A DNA stretch of 64,000 nucleotides from CAJXJP01 sp964022365 (GCA_964022365.1 CAXHZN010000002.1:62001-126000), one strand, 5' to 3'. Shown: positions 18,271-29,944, counted from the stretch's first letter. The notes: generated by a model from the letters alone, not told the origin. Made by a program: numbers and translations.

Positions 18271-19659
18271 ATGGAAAAAATTCAAAAAGTTATCGACCTG
18301 ATAGATAGTGCCATTAAAGAAGATGCCGATGCACTTATTACCGGTTGAAATATTATTGCCGATTGATATAACAGTGAAGTTGACGAGTATAGGCAAAAAA
18401 TCCAAACATCAAATCAGTGGTTGGCTGAATATCAAGCAAAACTTATAGAACAAACTGGAATTACTACTTTGAAAATAAAATTTACATGAGCTTCATGATA
18501 TTTTTTAGAAGTTCCAAAATCACAAGTTTCTAAAGTACCAGAAGATTTTATTCAAAGGCAATCTCTCGTAAATGCGAGTCGTTTTATTACTCCTGAATTA
18601 AAAGAATTTGAATCAGGATTACTTGAAGCACAATGAAATCTTGCCAGTTTAGAATACGAATTATTTTCTCAAGTGAGAGAAGAAATATTAGATGAATTTG
18701 ATACGATTAAAAAGGCAAGTGAAACGGCAGCGCAAATAGATTTTATTTCAAATCTAGCATTTGTAGCTTACGAAAATAATTATGTGAAACCAAAAATGAT
18801 AGCTTCTTGAGATATAAAAATTTCATGATGAAGACATCCTGTAGTAGAAAAAACGGAAAAAAATTTCATATCAAATGATCTTTCTCTGACAAATAAAGAG
18901 TTTGTACATATTATCACAGGGCCAAATATGTGAGGGAAATCTACATTTCTTCGTCAAAATGCGCTTATTATTTTGATGGCACATATGTGAAGTTTTGTTC
19001 CAGCGAGTGAAGCTCAAATTCCTATAACTGATAGGATTTTTTCTCGTGTTTGAGCGAGTGATAACTTATTTTTAGGACAATCGACATTTATGGTAGAAAT
19101 GCAAGAAGTTGCAAATATTCTCCATAATTCTACAAAAAAATCATTTGTTATAATCGACGAAGTTTGAAGATGAACTTCAACCTATGATGGGATGAGTTTA
19201 GCTTGGGCAATTTTAAAAGAAAATCATGAAAATATCAAAGCAAGAACGCTTTTTGCTACACATTATCATGAACTCATCGACGAATCAAAAAAATTATCAT
19301 GAGTGAGAAATTTTTCAGTCGCAGTTTGAGAAAATGAAGAAAATCTCGTATTTTTAAGAAAAATTATCCCAGGTGGAATCAAAAAATCATTCTGACTCGA
19401 AGTGGCCAGAATTGCTTGAGTTTGAAATAATGTCATTTTAGAAGCAAGAAATATGTTGAGAAGTTTAGAAAAAACACATATGTGAAATGCACAAATGAGT
19501 TTATGAAATTTTACTGCTGAACCTGAAGTTCAAGTAGTAGAAAAAATAGTAGAAAAAGAATCTCAAGTTGAAAATATTTTGAAAAAAATTGATGTAAATA
19601 ATATGACTCCAATGGAAGCATTAAATAAATTGAGTGAATTGAAGGGGAATATTAGGTAG
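18271..19659 (+). CDS. MutS-like ATPase lacking the mismatch-recognition half
   Basis: 462 aa, ending at TAG. It starts at the point equivalent to about residue 420 of full-length MutS: ADGYNSEVDEYRQ, then TTLKIKF...GYFLEVPKSQ and FITPELKEFE (clamp/lever), then the ATPase domain with Walker A TGPNMGGKST (216-225), SRVGASDNLFLGQSTFMVEM, Walker B IIDEVGRGTSTYDG and THYHEL. Domains I-III with the Phe-X-Glu mismatch wedge are absent: an in-frame TAA lies at 18229 and the divergent gene occupies the space. Either the N-terminal part is encoded elsewhere, or this is a truncated or repurposed MutS. All core ATPase residues are intact, so it is not an obvious pseudogene. Confidence 0.85.
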
Positions 19660-19698
19660 GGAATTTGAGGTTTTATTTTTTATGAAAGAAATTAAACA

Positions 19699-20298
19699 AT
19701 GGTAATAGATTATATAGATAAACTAGGAACAGAAGATATAGATAACTTACATGCTTTAAATTATATGAAAGTTGGTCTTTTAACACTAGCTTCCAATATG
19801 TCAACTTATGAAAAAGATTTTAAAGAAAGAAATAATTGATGTGTTTTTTCTATTTGATGAAATGACTATACAGAAGAAAATACTAAAATTTGTTTATACA
19901 TGTGGTTTACAAATACTTTAGTAAATTATGTTCAATTAGTATGAACATTAGCAATAATGAGGGAAAAAGGATTGAAAATACAAGATATAAAAGAAAATAT
20001 TGATGATATTAAAAAATATAGTAAAAGTTATACGAAAAAAATTATACCAGATATTTTAGAGTGGAGAAATAAAGTATTTGCACATTTTTCATTTACAGAT
20101 CCTAAATCACGGGATAATTTATGATTATTACAACATTCAGTTGCAAATCCTCTTTCATGGAATTGAGATAATTTTGTTGTTTGACAATTTAAATGGTGAG
20201 AGTGAGAAGAGGTATGTAACTTACCTGAGTGGTCATTAATTAAGAAATATGAAGAATTAATACCAAGATATTGGCCAGAAATTACTATTAATAGATAA
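19699..20298 (+). CDS. Hypothetical protein with HEPN-like RNxxxAH motif
   Basis: 199 aa, soluble, helical, Trp-rich at the C-terminus. Residues around 120 read EWRNKVFAHFSF, which fits the R-N-x3-A-H pattern of HEPN-fold ribonucleases and of related 'RNK..AH' proteins. No partner nucleotidyltransferase is nearby. Nine or more TGA glycines are needed to span the frame. Located between mutS-like and glycosyltransferase genes with a palindromic repeat after it. The HEPN assignment is tentative. Confidence 0.5.
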
Positions 20299-20312
20299 AT
20301 AAAACCAATAAT

Positions 20313-20426
20313 AATCCATCACCCTTCGGGAGCTTACCTTTGAGAAAGGAAGCCGTGCAAATAGAGTAAAAATAAAATTTATATTCCTTCTTTTTGCAAA
20401 GGAAGATGGTCGATAGACCGGATGAA
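20313..20426. repeat. Imperfect long palindrome, REP/MITE-like
   Basis: The left arm (ATCCATCACCC..., ACCTTTGAGAAAGGAAG) and right arm (CTTTTTGCAAAGGAAG, GGTCGATAGACCGGATGA) are roughly inverted copies with internal small hairpins (CCTTTGAGAAAGG, GGTCGATAGACC). The region has higher GC than its flanks and no coding frame. This layout is common for dispersed bacterial palindromic repeats placed after genes. Confidence 0.5.
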
Positions 20427-20457
20427 TTTAAAATAAAATATTAAAAAAAAGAAAAAA

Positions 20458-21558
20458 ATGACTAAAAATAACAAAAAAACAATAATTCTTCACGATACAT
20501 TTTTGTATAAAGGTGGGGGAGAAAGATTAATATTGATGATGGGAAAAACACTGTGAGCCGATATTGCAACAGGATTTTTTAGTAAATGAAGTTTTGATCT
20601 GAGAAAAGAATGATTTACAGGAAAGATGATAGAAGTTTCGAGTGAAATTTTTGCAAAATGATTTAGACATTTAAAATTAAAATGGGCTTTTTTGACGAAA
20701 ACAAAATTTTTACAAAACTATGATACCGTTATTTTTTCAGGAGACAGTATCAGTGCGGTGAGAAATTGCGGAAATAAACAAAAAAAAATCTATTATTGTC
20801 ATACTCCTCCGAGATATTTATATGATTTAAAACATATTTATCTGGCAAAAATACCTTTTTATATGCGTCCTGCATTTCAAGTTTTGAGTTATTTTTTCAA
20901 AAAAATGTATGAAAGAGATATTAAAAAAATGGATATTATTCTTACAAATTCTCAAAATACAAAAGATAGAATTAAAAAATTTTTAGACTTAGATTCACAA
21001 ATTTTATATCCACCAGTAAATTTAGAAGAATTTACTTTTAAAGGACAGTGAAATTATTATTTATCTTTTGCTCGTTTATCTGATGCAAAAAGAGTAGATA
21101 AAATAATTGAAGCTTTCAAAAATCTGCCAGAAAAAAAACTTGTAGTTATTTATGGTGAAAATGATCCTCAAAGAGAAAAAATATTTGATTTAGCTCAATG
21201 ACATAAAAATATTGAGTTTAAAACTCTTCCTGGAAATGTATGATTTACTGATTATGTAGGGAATTGTATTGCTACGATTTATATTCCAATTGATGAAGAT
21301 TTTGGTATGAGTCCAGTGGAATCAATGGCAGCTGGAAAACCAGTTATTTGAGTAAATGAAGGAGGTTTAAAGGAAACTATTCTAGATAAAAAAACAGGAA
21401 TTCTTATTTCTGATGAAGCAAAAGTTTCAGATTTACAACAAGCAATTGAAGATTTAAATGCTCAAAAATCTCTAGAAATGAGAGAAAATTGTGAATCAAG
21501 AGCTCAAGATTTTTCTTTAGATAATTTTTCTGAACAATTACAAAATTTAGTAAAATAA
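20458..21558 (+). CDS. Group 1 (GT4-type) glycosyltransferase
   Basis: 366 aa, soluble GT-B fold. The N-terminal half starts TIILHDTFLYKGGGERLI (a glycine-rich loop) and contains YYCHTPPRYLYDL; the C-terminal half has DFGMSPVESMAAGKPVIGVNEGG, the E-x7-E nucleotide-sugar motif of GT4 enzymes, and a KTGIL segment. It is similar in layout to WbaZ/mannosyltransferase-like enzymes. It probably acts at the inner face of the membrane in making a surface polysaccharide, together with the sugar phosphotransferase at 25468. Donor and acceptor are unknown. Confidence 0.88.
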
Positions 21559-21586
21559 AAAACCAGTTTTAAACTGGTTTTTTTAT
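21558..21586. terminator. Terminator between convergent genes
   Basis: AAAAACCAGTTT / AAACTGGTTTTTT hairpin directly after the glycosyltransferase stop; it also overlaps the end of the convergent 21583 gene. Confidence 0.8.
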
Positions 21587-21771
21587 TTTTTCTTTGATTT
21601 TCATATCACATACTCGCGATAAAAATCAAAGTTATTCTGAAAAGTTTCTTGTTGAGCATAAAAAATCTGACGTTTTTGTTCTCTTTCTGCAAAACCTTCA
21701 GCGATTTTTTGATCAATTTCAAAATCTTTTTGTAAACCAAGAAGTTTTTTAAATGTATCTTCAACAGCCAT
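21583..21771 (-). CDS. Small hypothetical protein, 62 aa, with Shine-Dalgarno
   Basis: MAVEDTFKKLLGLQKD..., a charged helical protein rich in Gln, Glu, Lys and Phe, with no TM or known motif. GGAGG at 21780-21784 is 8 bases before the ATG, one of the few good ribosome binding sites in this window, which supports the start. One TGA (Gly) occurs near the C-terminus. Function unknown. Confidence 0.65.
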
Positions 21772-21826
21772 TTTTTATTCCTCCGTAAAATTATGACAAT
21801 AAAAGTATACAAAAAATTGAAAAAAT

Positions 21827-21856
21827 AAAAAACCTTATTTTAATAAAATAAGGTTT
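21827..21856. terminator. Hairpin terminator
   Basis: AAAACCTTATTTTA / TAAAATAAGGTTTT stem, downstream of the STAS protein gene on the minus strand. Confidence 0.7.
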
Positions 21857-21898
21857 TCATCAAATGCACTACGGGTTTAAGGCAAGAGAATTCATTTA

Positions 21899-22249
21899 TT
21901 ATGCTAATTTTTCCATAGCTTCTTCATCTGTATCAACAGTATCAATAATCGTCGTGATTCCTACTAATTCTAAAATATCTTTTACTCCATCACTACAGTG
22001 AGAAATACACATTTTCCCATCAGCTTCTTCAATATTTGAAAATACATCAGCGATATAACCGATAGATTTAGAATTAAGATATTTTAATCCTTCTAAATTA
22101 AATAGAATTTTTTTATCATCAAATTCTCCAATTTGTTCGTAAATATTTTTAAATGTTTTATCTGCATTTGTTTCATCAAGTTCTCCTGAAAATTCAAAAA
22201 CTAAAACGTCATTTTGTTCTTTTTTGTTTACTTCTATTAAAGTTTCCAT
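21899..22249 (-). CDS. STAS-domain protein (anti-sigma factor antagonist type)
   Basis: 116 aa, a single STAS domain. ILFNLEGLKYLNSKSIGYIADVF contains the conserved Ser/Ser pair (NSKSIG) that is phosphorylated by switch kinases in SpoIIAA/RsbV-like proteins. No kinase or sigma factor is adjacent. All glycines are GGN; no TGA is used, which may reflect higher expression. It is transcribed divergently from tsaE, with a TTGTATACAA palindrome in the shared upstream region. Confidence 0.85.
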   Translation of the reverse strand: METLIEVNKKEQNDVLVFEFSGELDETNADKTFKNIYEQIGEFDDKKILFNLEGLKYLNSKSIGYIADVFSNIEEADGKMCISHCSDGVKDILELVGITTIIDTVDTDEEAMEKLA

Positions 22250-22341
22250 AAAATTTAGATATTAGATTAATAATTTGTATACAAGTATTATACCTCAATA
22301 CAAAATAATACGCAAATTTTAGAACATAATTTTGAATTGAA

Positions 22342-22743
22342 ATGAAGAAAAAATATTTTTTAAATAACATTTGAGACTTAAATTTTCCTATTACAAAGCC
22401 ATGTATAATTTTTTTAAAATGAGATTTATGAGCTGGAAAAACTACTCTGAGTAAACATATTTTATGAAATATTTTATGAATTACAGATGAAGTAACGTCT
22501 CCAACCTATACATACTATAATAAATATGGTGAAAATTATCACTTTGATTTGTATAGAATTTGAGATTATGATGAATTTTTTGCTATCGGGTGAGAAGATA
22601 TTTTAGATAATCTTGAGTGAGTTGCTTTGATTGAATGGCCAGATAAAATCGAAAAATATTATCAAGCTGATATAGAAATACGTTTAGAAAAAACCGACGA
22701 TCCAGATCAAAGAGAAATAGAAATTTTAAAAAAAGCTGATTAA
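22342..22743 (+). CDS. tsaE: tRNA threonylcarbamoyladenosine biosynthesis ATPase TsaE
   Basis: 133 aa. Walker A GDLGAGKTT at residues 27-35 (two of its glycines are TGA), then the TsaE-specific SPTYTYYNKY segment, HFDLYRI, and ALIEWPDKIEKYY. These are the family's hallmarks in the right order and size. TsaE supports the TsaBD complex in making t6A37 of ANN-reading tRNAs. Essential housekeeping gene; ends at a terminator. Confidence 0.94.
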
Positions 22744-22757
22744 AATCAGCTTTTTTT
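22730..22757 (+). terminator. Terminator of tsaE
   Basis: AAAAAAGCTGAT / ATCAGCTTTTTTT hairpin overlapping the stop codon. Confidence 0.85.
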
Positions 22758-22824
22758 AAAATTTAAAGATTTGAATATATAAAAAAACAAATATAATAGA
22801 GATATTAAAATATAAAAAAATATT

Positions 22825-25440
22825 ATGAAAACTACTGGTATTTGAATATTTGCAAAAATATGAATATTAAGTGCCGTTGTTTTAGCTTGATTTGGAGGTT
22901 ATAGTTACTTTGTGGGGAATAAAATCAATCCTGAAACATCTCTCTTACAAAAAATAGAATTATGAGTGAAAAATTTAGATTCACCACTTGAAATTGAAAA
23001 AATTTGATTCGACACACAAGCAACTTTAGAAGTTACAAAATGAAATCAAAAAGTATTTTCTGGTTCTTTAGTTGGAGAAAATATTGCTGTTTTATCTCAA
23101 AATAAAGGTTTATATCAAAGAGTTACTGCAGATAATTTTTCGGTTTCATATAATAATAAAAATAATTATTTAGAAAATCTAGACATTATTTCGCATGATA
23201 CAAAAAATTATTTTTATGCGGAAAAAATTGAAAATATTTTTTCAAATAAACTCGAAACATATAAAAATATATTAAATGCTTGAGATTATATTTTTGTAGA
23301 TAATAAAAAAATAATAGAAAATACTTTTGAAAATCTTGATAAAAATAATATTTTTCTTCAAATGCTTATTGCTTCCTCAACAGCAAATCCTGAAGAATAT
23401 TTAGAAAAAAATAATTTTAAATATCTATTATTACAAACAATTTATAGTGATGATTGGATAGAGTATTTATTTCAAAAATCAGAAAATTCTGAGGAAAATT
23501 TATACGAATTTTCTCCAAATATTTGTAATCATTTAGAAAATATTTCTCAAAATACTTCAAAAAATAATTTTTCTCTTACAAAAAATCAATGTGAAAAAAG
23601 TATTTCTCAATTAAATTTTATTATTTCTTGAGGATTAAATATTTCGAAAAAATGAGATATTTCAGCCGGGAATTATACTTTTGAGATTTCTTGAGACAAA
23701 ATTGTGAATATTTCAGCTGAATATAAAAAAAATATTTTACAAAATTGGAGTATATATTATTCTCAAAATGATATTCTAGTAGATATTCAGGGAAATAAAA
23801 ATAAAATAATTTCTTCAAATATTACTATAAATGTTCAAGAATCTCCCGATGATTTTATTAGCGGAAAAATTGTGAATGGTTCAGGAAAAATTACTATAAA
23901 AACAAATAATAATATTTCTAAAATAGACGGGGAAATAATTTTCGAAAATTATAAATTATTCCAATATGATTTTACCGGAAACAAAAAATCATCAGGGAGT
24001 GAGTTTGTATTTTCAGGAAAGTGAAATGACCATTCAGGAGAATTATCTTTTGAAGAAAAAACGTCTGAAAAATCTCTGTGAGAAATTTCATTAAAATACA
24101 ATCGTTTGAATCATAATTTTTCTCTAACTTCAGAAAATATAAATATTTCAAGTGTATTAAAAAATAGAGATTTTTCTGTCAGTTTTGAAGAAAAAAATGT
24201 GTCAGGAGAGATAATTTCTCAAGCAAAATTAGTTCATAATAATCAGGTTTTAACAGGATTTATAAAAACACAAGATGTGGATATTTCTCTCGAGGGAACG
24301 ACACAAATAAATAGAATCGAAATCTTAAAAATTACCTGAGATATTTATGGAAATGATATTTTATATATTTTAGAGAAAGATGATTTCAGACAAAAATCAG
24401 CAAAATTAGCTGCTGGAGCGATGGTAAATGATGCTAGATTTTTTGATCTAATTATCGAGAAAAATACCAAAAATAGTACTCAAGAGTTAAATGAAACTCA
24501 ATTGAGTGGGAAACTTGATCTGCCAGTATTTGAATTTTCAGCTGATATGAATCTCAATATTTCACAAAAAAATCCAGATATTTATTATAAAATTCCTGAG
24601 AATTTCCAAGAAATACAACTCGAATTTTCTCAAATAATTCCAGTTATACATATTTTTGAACTCTGAAAATATAATTATAATTTTATCCCAGAATTAGCGA
24701 TTACATCAGCAGGGATATTTGGAAATATTTGATATTTAGATAATTTAAAAAGAGAAAAAAATCAGAGAAATTTTATTCGTAGCGAAAATACAAAAAAAAT
24801 ATTTGCTATAATAGAAGAAAATATTCTCAACGAAAATATAACTCCAGAAGATATTATCGGAGAAAAAAAAGAAAACTGAGATAATGAAATTCGTTTCTCT
24901 GGAGAAAAAATATGATATTCACAAAATTATATTTCAGGAAAATTAAGTGAAAAAATAATTGAATTATCATGATTGTGAGAAAATTTTATAGCAGAGGATT
25001 ATCAAGTTTCAATCGTAAAAAATGAGAAACAAACGGTGATTCAAGTAGCAAGTTTTCTAGAAGAAAAACCAGGATATAAAAAATTATTTATCACTGGAAA
25101 TTATTCTCCAAGGAAAATAGTTCGTTATAATTTTTCAGAATATTGAGAAGAGAATTTATCAGAAGACCAAGAAAATAACGAAGAAGAAAATCAAGAAAAT
25201 TCGCAAAATGAAAATACAAAATCTAAAATCTCAATCGTTTGATTTCCACATTTTAAAGTTTGAGATATGACAAATATCTGAAAAATTACTAAAGTAAAAG
25301 ATGATTTTATTTGAATCGATAGCCAAATACCAAATGGTGCAACAAAAATATTTTTACTCTGAGATGATTCACCAACTTTATTTCACGATGAAAAAAATAA
25401 TGTTTTAGAAAACAGTGAAGTTTTTAAAATTTCTCAATAA
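22825..25440 (+). CDS. Large exported hypothetical protein, 871 aa
   Basis: One N-terminal membrane segment or uncleaved signal (GIGIFAKIGILSAVVLAGFGGYSYFV) is followed by about 840 residues of soluble, Asn/Ser/Ile-rich, beta-prone sequence with several weak repeats of the form '..I.G...Y.L...N..G.G.L.F....G...'. There is an acidic patch (EDQENNEEENQENSQNEN) near residue 800. No enzyme motif is seen. The standard-code reading splits it into at least five pieces; TGA(Gly) joins them. Probably a surface or periplasm-facing protein anchored by its N-terminus. Confidence 0.65.
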
Positions 25441-25478
25441 AAAAATAAATCAAACATTTTGTTTGATTTATTTTTTTA
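25441..25478. terminator. Convergent terminator
   Basis: AAATAAATCAAAC / GTTTGATTTATTT stem between two convergent genes; the minus-strand stop at 25468 is inside it. Confidence 0.8.
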
Positions 25479-26946
25479 TTCTTTGGATAATGACTCAAAA
25501 AGTTTTGAGAATTATTTTAAAATCTAGGAGAAAACTCCAATTTTCTATATAAAAAATATCGAGTTTAGATTCTGTTTTGAAATCATTTTCTTCACGACCA
25601 TTTACTTGAGCCATTCCTGTGATTCATGGCTTAATAGTCAATAATCTTTTGTCTGCTAAATCATATTTTTCTACTTCTCTTGGTTGATGAGGTCTTGGTC
25701 AAACCAAGCTCATATCTCAGATGAAAACATTAAAAAATTGTGGAATTTCATCGAGAGAATATTTTTCTATAAATGTCCCAATTTTTGTTTTTCTTGGATC
25801 ATTTTGTATTTTATACAGAGGTCACTTTCTACTGCTTTGTTTTTTGATGAGTTCTTGTTCAAACTTAAGTCATTCGTCTTTTTCCGCTCAAATTCCGTAG
25901 GCATCTTTAACACAATATTTCCATTTCATATAACGAAATTTATATAAATCAAATGGTTTATTATTCGTTCAAACTCGTCTGTTTTTGAAAAATATTGGTC
26001 ATTTTGGGTCTTCTATTTTTATTAAAATTGCAATAATAATTATAGCAGGTAAGCTCAAAATTATTCCAAAAAATGAAGTAAGAATATCAAATATTCTTTT
26101 TCAAATTTTTCCCCAACTGCTCAAAGAGGTATTTTCGATTTCTATAACTGGAATATTGTGGATCAGTCACAGGGAAGTATTTGTTTTTGTAATATCAAAA
26201 CTATTGGTTAAGTAACGGTATCTCACTCAGAATATTTTTGATAATTCCCAAAGTTCTATGAGTTGTTTTTTTGAAAAATCTGAATCGATATACAATATTT
26301 CATCACATTTTTTTTCTTCAAACATTTTTTGAATATTTTCTAAATCTCATTTATATGAGAGAGAAATTTCATCAATGTTTTTAGAATTTACGTATCAAAT
26401 AATCTCGTAAATATTTGCATTTTGAATATCTTGTAAAATATTTTCTATTTTTTTCTCTTTTTTATTATTAATCAGCAATAATTTTGTTTTTGGAATACTT
26501 CATCTTTGTAATAAAAAATATTGAATATTATTGAGAATATATCTTTCTAAAATAATAAAAATCATTCAGAAAAAATACGCGTACGCAATAATCAATCTTG
26601 GAATATCAGTATCAAAAATAAATCATTTCCCGAGGTAAATAAAAACAGCAAAAAATAAAAAACTGTAAAAACTATAACGAATAATTTCTAAAAATTCTTT
26701 TATTTTCGAATGAAATATTTTGAGTGTATACAAATTATGAAACGTGAAAGTCATCAATAATAATCCTGCTCAAAACAGCGAAAATCCAAATAAATCAACC
26801 GTAGAAATAGTTTGAATTGGAAGCTGCACTCCAGGAATTCAATCGGTTATGAGTCTGATTTCACGAGCCAAGAAAAAGGCACCAAAAATCAAAAGGAAAT
26901 CCAGTGGAACTTTCAAAGATCAGAAAATAAGTTCGTGTTTTTTCAT
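25468..26946 (-). CDS. Polyprenyl-phosphate sugar-1-phosphate transferase (WbaP/WcaJ-type)
   Basis: 492 aa. Four to five TM segments in the first 160 residues, a central Rossmann-like region, one further TM at about 305, then the catalytic bacterial sugar transferase domain: KRIFDILTS, then GPIFFKNRRVGTNNKPFDLYKFRYMK, KIGTFIEKYSLDEIPQFFNV, GDMSLVGPRPHQPREVEKYD and KPGITGMAQVNGREEN. It would start assembly of a lipid-linked surface glycan. TGA encodes several invariant glycines (VGPRP, GDMSLVG). Start taken at the first ATG of the frame. Confidence 0.92.
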
Positions 26947-27104
26947 GACAAATATTTGCAAAATATGTTTCTAAACTATTTATACCTTTTTTTTTGATTA
27001 AATCAATATTTGAGAAAATCCAAAAAACTCTCAAAATTTAATGTCCATTTAATGTGTCATCAATACAATAAAATTAAATTTAATTCAGTAAAAATTTTTA
27101 ATAG

Positions 27105-27722
27105 ATGAAAAATATAAATAAAAGTTTTTATATTATAATTTTTTTAATAGCATTTATTTTGCTCGGAATTTATTTATATCTGAATCAAACAGATTCAGGG
27201 GAAAATATAAATGTTTCACAAAATAATGCTGAAATCGAAAAAAATATTTCACAAAAAGAAGATTTCGAAGAATCACAACCGAAAGAAATTCGTATAGTCG
27301 CAGAAGAAATTTTGTATCCAGATGAGTATGATTTTGGAGATTCTATGTCTAAAATTACACTTGCAGTAGGGAAACCCGTTAAGTTTGATGCATGACCATT
27401 AATTCACGCAAAGCAAGGAGATTTGATTGAAATTGAAATTGATCAATATCATTATGTTAATAAAGTATTAATGACTAAAATAGAAGAATATAAAAGTGAA
27501 AATGTAATGGTTTTTTATTTTGAAACTGAAAATTCAGAATTAGATAGCCGTATTTATTGAGATATTACTTTTGATTATAATGAGAAAATTATAGAAGGAA
27601 TAATAAATATAAATAATAGTGTAGATAGTAAGAGTATTGTGTTAAATAAAAATCTAGCTTTATATTACTTCGACCATCAATGGCAAAAAGAGTTTTATAA
27701 ACGAGGTTATAAAATAGATTAA
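27105..27722 (+). CDS. Hypothetical exported/anchored protein, 205 aa
   Basis: One N-terminal hydrophobic helix (SFYIIIFLIAFILLGIYLYL), a Gln/Asn/Glu-rich linker, then a folded domain from residue about 65 (IRIVAEEILYPDEYDFGDSMSKI...). Nothing recognised. A terminator follows directly, so it is a single-gene transcript. Confidence 0.6.
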
Positions 27723-27726
27723 TTTA

Positions 27727-27756
27727 CAAAAACCACGAAATATTTCGTGGTTTTTT
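27727..27756 (+). terminator. Terminator
   Basis: AAAAACCACGAAATATTTCGTGGTTTTTT, 10-bp stem and T-run. Confidence 0.88.
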
Positions 27757-27833
27757 CTTTGTTTTGATTTTTAAACTTTACAAATCAAAAGGATGCTTTA
27801 AAATACAAGAGAATTAATTTATGACAAAACACT

Positions 27834-28916
27834 ATGTGACTAAAAACAACATTTACAGATGTGGGGAATTTGTATAAAAATTTTCTGCATTGGAATCTTT
27901 CAAAAGTTTCTATTTTTATATTTAGCTTATTAATTGCGCTTGCTATTACTTTACCGGTTGTATTGGTGAGTTTGATGATTTGCTGGATTTTGTGAGTCGA
28001 TTGGGTTGGATATATGATGACATTTTTTGCAGGGACTTTGAACGCAGCTGCGATTTATACAGCAGATTTTTTCATTTTTATGTTTTTTGTGATTATCTGA
28101 GTAATTACATTTTTTCTTTCTATGACCTATGGAAAAATAATGTATTTTGATTTGAACTTAAAATATTTAGAAAATAAAAAATCAGATTTAGTAAAAACAA
28201 AATTTTTTAATCCTAAATTATTTGGAAAATTTTATGCTATTTCTCTAAGAGTATTTTGATATTTACTTATTCCAGTGGCAATATTTATTGTTGGGATGAT
28301 TGTAACTATTATTGTAAATGGGTGAGTAAATACAACTTGAGTTTCTCTTGATAATGGGAATACTACACTTGCTTTATGAACATTTATATTTGCAGGGATT
28401 TGAATAATTTTATTTTTATACTTAAGTTATAGATTATATTTTTCTTATGTTGGATTGGTTGATGAACAAAAATATCCAGAAATTCAGTCAGCAAAAACAT
28501 ATGTAAAAAACTCTTTTGAAATAACAAAAGGTTGGAAAAAAATTATGAAATTACTCGGAACTTTATTATTATTTGCCATAATTATTGCTCCGTATACGTT
28601 TATCACTCAAGCAATCGAAAATACATATAATGATGTAAATAATGTAGCTGCATTTCAGCAAATGTGAGAAGAAGAAAAACTCGCAATTATGCAAGCAAAT
28701 CCATATTTTTCTGGAGTATTAAATAAATATAAAGATATCTCAATCGATGATTTGCAAAGAAATATTTCTGTGTATAATTATTTACTTATTTTTATGAGTG
28801 TAATAGGATTTTTACTCATAACGTGAGTTGTTGAAATGGTAATGGTTTCGCATTACAAACAAATAAGTAGGGAAGCAAAAACGAAAAAAATATCAGAAAC
28901 AAAAAAAGAATTATAA
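27834..28916 (+). CDS. Polytopic membrane protein, 360 aa, unknown
   Basis: About six TM segments spread over the whole length, with the pattern of DUF/glycerophosphoryl-diester-phosphodiesterase-like membrane domains (repeated G-rich helices and RLYFSYVGLVDE between TM4 and TM5). The start ATG at 27834 is followed immediately by a TGA (Gly) as codon 2, which hides the beginning from standard gene callers; an overlapping out-of-frame ATG at 27821 ends quickly at TAA. It lies 19 bases upstream of the YmdB-like gene. Confidence 0.7.
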
Positions 28917-28935
28917 AAAAATAAATAAAAATATT

Positions 28936-29745
28936 ATGAAAATTTTAATATTTGGTGATGTCTATGGAAGAGTGGGGAGAAATGCTTTACTCAAAGAATT
29001 ACCAAAATTACAAGCAAAACATCAGCCAGATTTTACAATCGTAAATGTGGAAAATATGACTTCAGGAAGAGGTCCAATCGAAAAACATGTCAAAGAATTG
29101 GATAAATTACAAATTGATGTGATGACTGGTTGAGATCATATTTTTGATAACCAAAAAAGTATTGCGGATTATTTAGATCAAAAAGATTCAAAACTTATTC
29201 GTCCTGCAAATTATTATCAACAAGAACACTATCATATTCCAGGAAAATGATATAAAATAGTAGAAAAAAATGGAAAAAAAATATTAGTCATTCATTTGAT
29301 GTGAACAGCTTTTATGAATTATAATGTAGAAAATCCATTTCTAAAAGCTGAAAAAATTATAGCAGAATTATGAGAAAATAATTTTGATGCAATAATCATA
29401 GATTTTCATAAAGAAACAACAGCTGAATGATATGGTTTAGCTCATTTTCTCGATGGTACAGCGAGTTTTGTATTTTGAACTCATACACATATTCAAACAA
29501 ATGATGAACTTATTTTACCAGGTGGAACGGGAATTATTTCTGATGTTGGGATGAGTGGACCTTTATTTTCTGTGATTTGAGCAGATTTTCAATCAGTGAA
29601 AAAAAGATTTCTCACAGGGATTCCAAAATGAAAAATCGAACAACAGCTTGATGAAAATTATGTTGTGAATGGAATTTGTGTAGAAATTTGAGAAAATAGA
29701 AAAACAACACATTTAGAAAAAATCAGAGTAAGAGGAAAATTATAA
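28936..29745 (+). CDS. YmdB-family metallophosphoesterase
   Basis: 269 aa. MKILIFGDVYGRVGR (metal-binding Asp at the start), IVNVENMTSGRGP, MTGGDHIFDN, IDFHKETTAEG and FGTHTHIQTND carry the calcineurin-like metal ligands in the YmdB order. YmdB-like enzymes hydrolyse cyclic nucleotides or related phosphodiesters and influence biofilm and sporulation decisions in Bacillus; the role here is unknown. The GGDH and FGTHTH glycines are TGA. Confidence 0.9.
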
Positions 29746-29817
29746 AAACTTTCAAAATTTAATGCTGATTTAATATCTCGTAGATATAATAAAAATAATA
29801 TTTTTTTATTATATTCT

Positions 29818-29943
29818 ATGAAAGAAAAATTATTTCTTGTTTTATTTGCTTTTTGTTTAATTGTAGTAATACATTTTTTACATTTTCATCAACTAACATG
29901 AAGTATACAAACAGATAAAATTCAAGAAAATAGAAATATATAG
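29818..29943 (+). CDS. Small single-pass membrane protein, 41 aa
   Basis: MKEKLFLVLFAFCLIVVIHFLHFHQLTG... with one TM helix, one TGA(Gly) and a TAG stop, followed by a terminator. The hydrophobic helix, A-rich upstream region and terminator make a real small gene plausible. No family known. Confidence 0.45.
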
Positions 29944-29944
29944 C

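Noticed and set aside
12935..22285. GTATAC palindromes near 12941, 21806 and 22277 as a regulon together with the efflux promoter
   Set aside because: They coincide with -10-like TATACT/TATACA sequences and are expected often in AT-rich DNA; only the tandem cluster at 57573-57620 seems more than chance.
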